Shown here piece by piece: positions 59,123 to 64,000 of a stretch of DNA of 64,000 nucleotides (position 1 is the stretch's first letter; each line of letters starts with the position of its first letter). The notes under the pieces were generated by a model. That model did not search any database, had not been told where the DNA came from, and saw nothing but the letters and a program-made list of their open reading frames with translations. This DNA is from JBBQYA01 sp031412335 (GTDB lineage Bacteria > Bacteroidota > Bacteroidia > Sphingobacteriales > Sphingobacteriaceae): positions 62,001-126,000 of the forward strand of contig JANOCT010000016.1 of the NCBI GenBank assembly GCA_031412335.1, in the 5' to 3' direction. The position numbers were made by a program, and so were the translations under genes.

Positions 59123-62100
59123 TTATTGAACTACTATAACAGTACCTCTTTTTGTAAGGGATTTAGTAAAACCAGAAGCTTCGATGTAGTAAACATAAAC
59201 ACCAGATTGAACTTCCCCTCCGGTTGATTTGGATGCTCCGTTCCATGCTTTGTCTGCCTTATCGGTTTCAAAAACTAATTGTCCCCAACGATTAAAAACT
59301 TGCATCTTAAACTTATTAATATTTCGCGTAGTTATCGCTAAAACATCATTATTGTTATCACCATTTGGAGAAAATGCATTCGGCAAATAAACAACAGGCT
59401 CATCTGGTTCACAAACATCAATAAAGGTACTTTCGGTAAAAGTACATCCGGATGGATCTGTTATTGTTAATGTTACCGATTTCAATCCGATGGAGTTATA
59501 AACAAAGAAAGGAAAATAGTTAGTAGCAGATAAACCTTCATCACCTACCCATACGTAGGTAAAATCTGATGTATCACGTCCAAATGGTAATTCAATTGTA
59601 AAGTCTGCAGTATCACCAACACAGGTGCTATCTGCAAAATTGAATGTAAATACAGGATTATCATAAATCTCTACATCTGCTATCCCAATTCCGGTACATC
59701 CATCAGCATCCGTAACTTTCAGCCGTAGATTGTAAATACCAATAGCTGGAAATGTGTAAGATCCGACATCTCCGCTTAAAAATATAGGAATTGGACTTGA
59801 TGCATTAGTGGTATCTAATAACTCATAGGTATAAGGATGTCTTCCAGTAAAAGTAGTGCTATCACTTAAAATAGCGGATGGATTGCCTACACAAACACTT
59901 TCCACGGTAAAATTGATATCTAAGCCTGGTTCAACAATTAAAATTCCAGTTCCTGTTTCTTGGCAACCATTGGCATCAATTATTTGAAGGGTGATTACAT
60001 GTTGCCCTACTTGATTGATGAAAGGATAAGAAGGAACAGAATCGTTTAAAGTGCTTCCATTGGTAGGAGGAATTGGACCTTTATCACTCGACCAAGTATA
60101 TTGAATAGGAGCTTTTGCGAATTTTAAATTTGTTCGTAAAAAAGTTGGAACACCCTTACAAGTTGAGATGGTATCGATATCAATTTCAGGCTTTGTAACA
60201 ATGGCAGCACTGGTAAAACTTTTAATACAGCCAAAGCGATCAGTTACTGTTAATCCTATGGCAAAGGTAGTTTCGGTTGCATAAGGATGTTGTACCGTAT
60301 TATTTCCAATTACTGAAATAGCAGTGCCATCTCCAAAATCCCAAGAATAGGTTGCTGGTTGCTGCAATCCAGTACCAAGCGTATCAGCAATAAACGTAGT
60401 TGATTTACCAATACAAACGGTATCAGCAATAATTACCATATCTGGCACACCAACCACTGTTACTGTATCCAGAAAAGTTGTATCGCAGCCCAAAGCATCA
60501 ATTATTGTAAGCGTATAAGGATATTTACCAGGATCATTAAAAGGAAAAGCTACTATGTTGCTTGAAATGTTGGTGGAGGTAAAACCTTTATCACCAGCAT
60601 AAATGTAAAAATAAGGAGGTCTACCACCGGTAACCGTTGCAGTAAAAGTAGAGTTAATTCCTGCACAAACTGTATCTACAAATATTGAAGCAACAATTGG
60701 AGTAAATTCAACCGTATCTAAAGTACTTATGGAAGCACAAGAAAAAGGATTATCCTCTAATTGAACTTCGTAAATTGCGGTATCTCCGCAAACTGCATTT
60801 CTATCGGTATAGGTTTCAATGGCATTGGTAGAAACAGCAGGTGGATTGGGTAATTCTGTTCGTACGCCATCTACTGTTCTAAAAATTCGATAATTAGAAG
60901 AAGAGGTAGCTAATTTATTGTCTCTGAACTTATTCCAGCTTAATCTCACTAAAGGACCATTTTGAATAACAGAAGTTAACTTCATAGGACGAACATAAAC
61001 AGGAGGTTCATTGTATTCACTACAACTATTTAATGCCCTGATGTAATAAACCATGTTATTTGAACCCGATAAATTATTGTTCAAATCGATATAAGAAGTT
61101 TGGTTGATGACAGCAGGATTTACTGGCCCTCCAGGAATGGTAACTGCAGGCGAATTGCTGACAATATTAGCTGCCAAAATAGCATCCGTAGCTCCTTTAT
61201 AAATTTCGTAACCTCTGAACGTTCGTTTATCACCTAGCAAAGTATCCCAGGTTAAAGTTACATCACGTTGATTAGGTGCTACATTAACACAATGAATCAC
61301 AGGATCTTTAATAAAATCTGGAACGGTAAGAGTAACGCTAAAACTTCGAATATCACGACCGGGCGAAATGCAATAATCATCTTTGGCAGTGATAACGAAA
61401 TTGTAAATAATACTTTCTGTTCCTCCGCAATTATCTACTTTTTTTAAATTTTCGCAGGAAGTTGGCCAGTAAAAATAAAAATCAGAGGTGGGGTTTGCAG
61501 CAGTTGGTTGCATACTGTATCCAGAGCCAATAGTATCTATGGGACCATTGTTAACTTCATTAGTAATAAAAACTGGTTGAGAAGCTGGGGTAATAGCACC
61601 AATATTTTGATCTTTATTCAAAATAGCACACGGTGGAAATGGGCAAAGTGTTAAACTTTTATTTTCTAATCCCATCCCAATTCCATTTACATATCCTTTA
61701 ATTCCTTGTAAACTTGGAACATTTGTAACATTAGAATCTCCGATTGATATTTTAAATAGAAGTGTGTCTCCAGCCACAATAGTGGTGTCGTAACTCTTTT
61801 TATAGTTAAATACTGGATCTATTCGAGGTTGAACGTTTCTAGTTAATGGATTTGGGTTTGGATCTTGTAAAACCTGAATTAAAATATCTCTGTATATTTC
61901 ACTAACAATTTGACCACATTTACGAGAAGTAACTTTAATAACACTTATAAATTTACCTGATATAGTTGGCTCAAAACTTACACTGCCTGTAACTGGGTCT
62001 GGAGAAGGTAAATTTACCCTAGGAATAGGCCGAAGCAAATTATAACCTGGCTTAAATTGAAGAGTATCTTCTGGATCGTCGCCTAAAGGATAATCAAAAG

Positions 62101-62755
62101 CATAACTCAAATCATCTAGATCTTTATCGATTGAATTGCTGCTATAAACAAATTCGCGACCAAATTGATAAGTAACGGTGTTAGGTGGTTCAGAAAAATC
62201 AGGAGAATTATCATAACATACTGATAAATCATTTGGCAATGTATTTCCATTGGCGGTAAAAGGAAACATTTTAGCACGCAAAGTTTGAGCACCTCCGGCA
62301 TCAAAATTTGAAACATTGCCTGTCCTACAACATTCGCTATTGGCATAACAAGTATAACCATTTAAAGGAGGTGCTGGAACTCCAGCAAGACTTACCGGAG
62401 CAGAAATATATGTATACCTAGAAATTGATCCGAGTGGTCCATTTCCGTTAGTAACATCTGGTCCACAGTTTAATCGATTAGTCGCACTTGCACAAGAAGG
62501 AGAAACATCTGTTATTGTAGATAAATTACAATCAATGTCAGGAATTCCAGGAAAGTCATGTAATAAAGGAACAGTAGTTGCTCCAATTGTTATACCATCA
62601 CAATCTCTATAAACATTAATTTTAAAAACGTACAAACCGCCTCCAACGCACTTCCAAGTTATTTCACCACCTGATACGTGTGAAGCATGAGTTTTATTAA
62701 TAAAAATAGAAGAGAAGAGTAAAAAGATGAATGCAAATCGTAAAAAAAACTTCAT
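59123..62755 (-). CDS. Giant secreted PKD-repeat protein with T9SS type B (CHU_C) tail
   Basis: A 1210-residue surface protein. Signal peptide (FLRFAFIFLLFSSIFINKTHA); N-terminal cysteine-rich beta region (about 26-500, e.g. GGEITWKCVGGGLYVFKINV); fibronectin-like segments (about 500-690); several PKD-like domains with DFGDG or similar (about 700-1100, SYSWDFGDGTAISVIGNN); and a C-terminal CHU_C gliding motility-associated domain (last ~85 residues, YLPNAFSPNGDNNNDVLAIT to RGTVIVVQ). Type B tails use a PorP/SprF-like partner for surface attachment. It is a tandem paralogue of the next gene, sharing its N-terminal architecture. Likely roles are adhesion or gliding. Confidence 0.87.
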   Translation of the reverse strand: MKFFLRFAFIFLLFSSIFINKTHASHVSGGEITWKCVGGGLYVFKINVYRDCDGITIGATTVPLLHDFPGIPDIDCNLSTITDVSPSCASATNRLNCGPDVTNGNGPLGSISRYTYISAPVSLAGVPAPPLNGYTCYANSECCRTGNVSNFDAGGAQTLRAKMFPFTANGNTLPNDLSVCYDNSPDFSEPPNTVTYQFGREFVYSSNSIDKDLDDLSYAFDYPLGDDPEDTLQFKPGYNLLRPIPRVNLPSPDPVTGSVSFEPTISGKFISVIKVTSRKCGQIVSEIYRDILIQVLQDPNPNPLTRNVQPRIDPVFNYKKSYDTTIVAGDTLLFKISIGDSNVTNVPSLQGIKGYVNGIGMGLENKSLTLCPFPPCAILNKDQNIGAITPASQPVFITNEVNNGPIDTIGSGYSMQPTAANPTSDFYFYWPTSCENLKKVDNCGGTESIIYNFVITAKDDYCISPGRDIRSFSVTLTVPDFIKDPVIHCVNVAPNQRDVTLTWDTLLGDKRTFRGYEIYKGATDAILAANIVSNSPAVTIPGGPVNPAVINQTSYIDLNNNLSGSNNMVYYIRALNSCSEYNEPPVYVRPMKLTSVIQNGPLVRLSWNKFRDNKLATSSSNYRIFRTVDGVRTELPNPPAVSTNAIETYTDRNAVCGDTAIYEVQLEDNPFSCASISTLDTVEFTPIVASIFVDTVCAGINSTFTATVTGGRPPYFYIYAGDKGFTSTNISSNIVAFPFNDPGKYPYTLTIIDALGCDTTFLDTVTVVGVPDMVIIADTVCIGKSTTFIADTLGTGLQQPATYSWDFGDGTAISVIGNNTVQHPYATETTFAIGLTVTDRFGCIKSFTSAAIVTKPEIDIDTISTCKGVPTFLRTNLKFAKAPIQYTWSSDKGPIPPTNGSTLNDSVPSYPFINQVGQHVITLQIIDANGCQETGTGILIVEPGLDINFTVESVCVGNPSAILSDSTTFTGRHPYTYELLDTTNASSPIPIFLSGDVGSYTFPAIGIYNLRLKVTDADGCTGIGIADVEIYDNPVFTFNFADSTCVGDTADFTIELPFGRDTSDFTYVWVGDEGLSATNYFPFFVYNSIGLKSVTLTITDPSGCTFTESTFIDVCEPDEPVVYLPNAFSPNGDNNNDVLAITTRNINKFKMQVFNRWGQLVFETDKADKAWNGASKSTGGEVQSGVYVYYIEASGFTKSLTKRGTVIVVQ

Positions 62756-62994
62756 TCGGTAATTGTATTATGGTTAAAAATCAGAATTTTTCAATAAAAA
62801 TTATTGAAATCGAAACCTAAAATAGGTGTTTTGGGTGAAAGTTGGAAATTTATTTTCAGTTTACATTCACAACAACTCTAGGTTGTAGTCTTTAAATTCT
62901 AAGGAACACCAAAAAGTTCTACACTTCCAACTTTTAAAATTTAAAAATCAGTTGAGTTTTGAGGGTTTAAAAATCCTTTACTATTACAGTTCCA

Positions 62995-64000
62995 TTATTC
63001 CTTTATAAATTTCCCAGAGTAAAAATTATCTCCATTTTTCATTTTTAAGAAATACATGCCAGAATCAAAATTTTTGATTTCCAGAAAATTATCATTTGTT
63101 ATTTCTTTAGCTAATAATTGACCAGTAATGGAATAAACTTCCAAATAGGTTTTTGAATTTGTAGGATTTGGAAGTATCCAGTTTATAACATCATTTGCCG
63201 GGTTTGGGGATAAAGAAATTAAAACGTTTTTATTAATTTGATTTATTGAAGAGAAGCATACTGGATTTGGGGCAGTTAAGGTGACTGAAATTGTTCTCAC
63301 ATCTCTTGCTGGTGCAAGGCAATAATCGTCTTTTGCTGTTACAACAAAATTATAGATAACTTGATTTGGTAATCCACAAGAACTATTAAGGTTTAAATTT
63401 GAACAGGAAGTTGGCCAGTAAAAATAAAAATCAGCTGTTGGTTTTAAAGCAGTTGGCTGAAATGAAAAGCCATATCCTAATGTGTCACCAGGAACATTCG
63501 TAATTTGATTGGTAATAATTTGAGGTCTTGATGTAATTGAACCTGAATTTACATTAATATCTTTATTTAAGATTGCACAAGGCGGAAATGGGCAAAGCGT
63601 TAAACTTTTATTTTCAGATCCCATTGCAAGTCCGTTGACATATACATTCATGCCTTGAAGAGATGATGTACCTGAAGCATTTGAGTCAGCTACAGAAATT
63701 TTAAATAATAATGTATCGCCTGCTACTATTGTTGTGTCAAAAGATGTATTGTTTTTGAAGACAGGTTGTAAAACTGGAAGCTTATTTTGAGTTAATAAAT
63801 TTGTATTGGGATCATTAATTACATTTAAGCTAATATCCCGATAGATTTCACTTACTATCTGTCCACATTTTCGGGAGGATACTTTTACTACAGTTAAAAA
63901 CTTACCAGCTATAATTGGAGTAAAACTTAAATCTCCAGTTTTATTGTTTAAACCATTTGCACTAATACGTGGAATTGGGTTTGTAATTGAATAACCTGGG
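62995..64000 (-). CDS. Tandem paralogue with T9SS type A tail (partial, N-terminus outside window)
   Basis: The frame stays open to the window edge, so only the C-terminal ~335 residues are visible; an internal Met at 63651 is not the start. The N-terminal visible part matches the neighbouring giant protein nearly blockwise: PIPRISANGLNNKTGDLSFT, GKFLTVVKVSSRKCGQIVSE, DTTIVAGDTLLFKISVADSN, ENKSLTLCPFPPCAILNKD. It then diverges after ARDVRTISVTLTAPNP and ends in a T9SS type A tail (LSPNPANDVINWILPNP to GMYFLKMKNGDNFYSGKF) instead of the PKD array and CHU_C tail. Separated from its paralogue by 239 bases of AT-rich sequence. Confidence 0.82.
   Translation of the reverse strand, partial: PGYSITNPIPRISANGLNNKTGDLSFTPIIAGKFLTVVKVSSRKCGQIVSEIYRDISLNVINDPNTNLLTQNKLPVLQPVFKNNTSFDTTIVAGDTLLFKISVADSNASGTSSLQGMNVYVNGLAMGSENKSLTLCPFPPCAILNKDINVNSGSITSRPQIITNQITNVPGDTLGYGFSFQPTALKPTADFYFYWPTSCSNLNLNSSCGLPNQVIYNFVVTAKDDYCLAPARDVRTISVTLTAPNPVCFSSINQINKNVLISLSPNPANDVINWILPNPTNSKTYLEVYSITGQLLAKEITNDNFLEIKNFDSGMYFLKMKNGDNFYSGKFIKE

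Noticed and set aside
59123..64000. Tandem giant genes as a misassembly or duplication artefact
   Set aside because: Their shared parts differ throughout at the nucleotide level and their tails are of different types, so they are real paralogues.

Overview
The window is 64 kb of low-GC bacterial chromosome from a Bacteroidetes, most likely a Sphingobacteriales relative (Pedobacter-like). That rests on gene content: type IX secretion (T9SS) C-terminal sorting domains, gliding-type CHU_C domains, DUF4290, DUF4199 and BatA-like proteins, and promoters with the Bacteroidetes -7 element TAnnTTTG. Genus is not determined. No CRISPR array, prophage, transposase or rRNA was seen. LAYOUT. 1-2664 (minus): thioredoxin-like protein (cut by the window edge), FtsE-like ATPase, two small unknown proteins and a LuxC-like acyl-CoA reductase, divergent from a 2[4Fe-4S] ferredoxin. 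3.2-5.7 kb: NlpC/P60 hydrolase, WD40 protein and a lone hisA. 6-11 kb (minus): two T9SS cargo proteins; the larger has a tetranucleotide repeat at its start codon. 11.5-16.2 kb: BatA-like protein, a dihydroorotase homologue lacking its metal ligands, an acidic unknown and a DUF4199 membrane protein. 16.5-23.2 kb: two glycosyltransferases, a GH3-type adenylase, dxr, rseP, hscB and tRNA-Leu(CAA). 23.4-31.4 kb: small unknowns, SRPBCC protein, TonB-type outer-membrane barrel, lipoprotein plus GH113-like protein, GT-C glycosyltransferase, B12-binding-like protein. 31.4-37 kb: tRNA-Leu(UAG), tig-clpP-clpX and cystathionine beta-synthase. 37-39.3 kb: two family-2 glycosyltransferases. 39.4-45.3 kb: a redox cluster (membrane Fe-S protein, FAD oxidoreductase, DUF547, outer-membrane protein, secreted DM13 protein) divergent from a Crp/Fnr regulator. 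45.4-51.9 kb: a secreted-protein operon with T9SS tails. 51.9-54.3 kb: murA and DUF4290. 54.7-56.5 kb: lipoprotein plus outer-membrane protein. 56.8-59 kb: uvrD/pcrA. 59-64 kb: two large tandem T9SS proteins. HOW IT FITS TOGETHER. Much of the window is housekeeping (isoprenoid, cell wall, proteostasis, Fe-S maturation), interleaved with surface and secreted proteins. MAIN DISCOVERY CANDIDATE. Two unrelated surface-protein genes carry a short tandem repeat (4 bp at 10999-11036, 5 bp at 54702-54730) inside or just before the signal-peptide codons. In both, the natural upstream ATG is out of frame with the mature protein as sequenced, and loss of exactly one unit (or gain of two) would join a charged N-region, a hydrophobic core and a cleavage site. 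This is the logic of phase-variable contingency loci, here placed so that the export signal itself is switched. Other points of interest are a degenerate dihydroorotase, a mirrored repeat between the Crp/Fnr and DM13 genes, two copies of an interspersed structured element, and T9SS tails that look homogenised or swapped between tandem paralogues.
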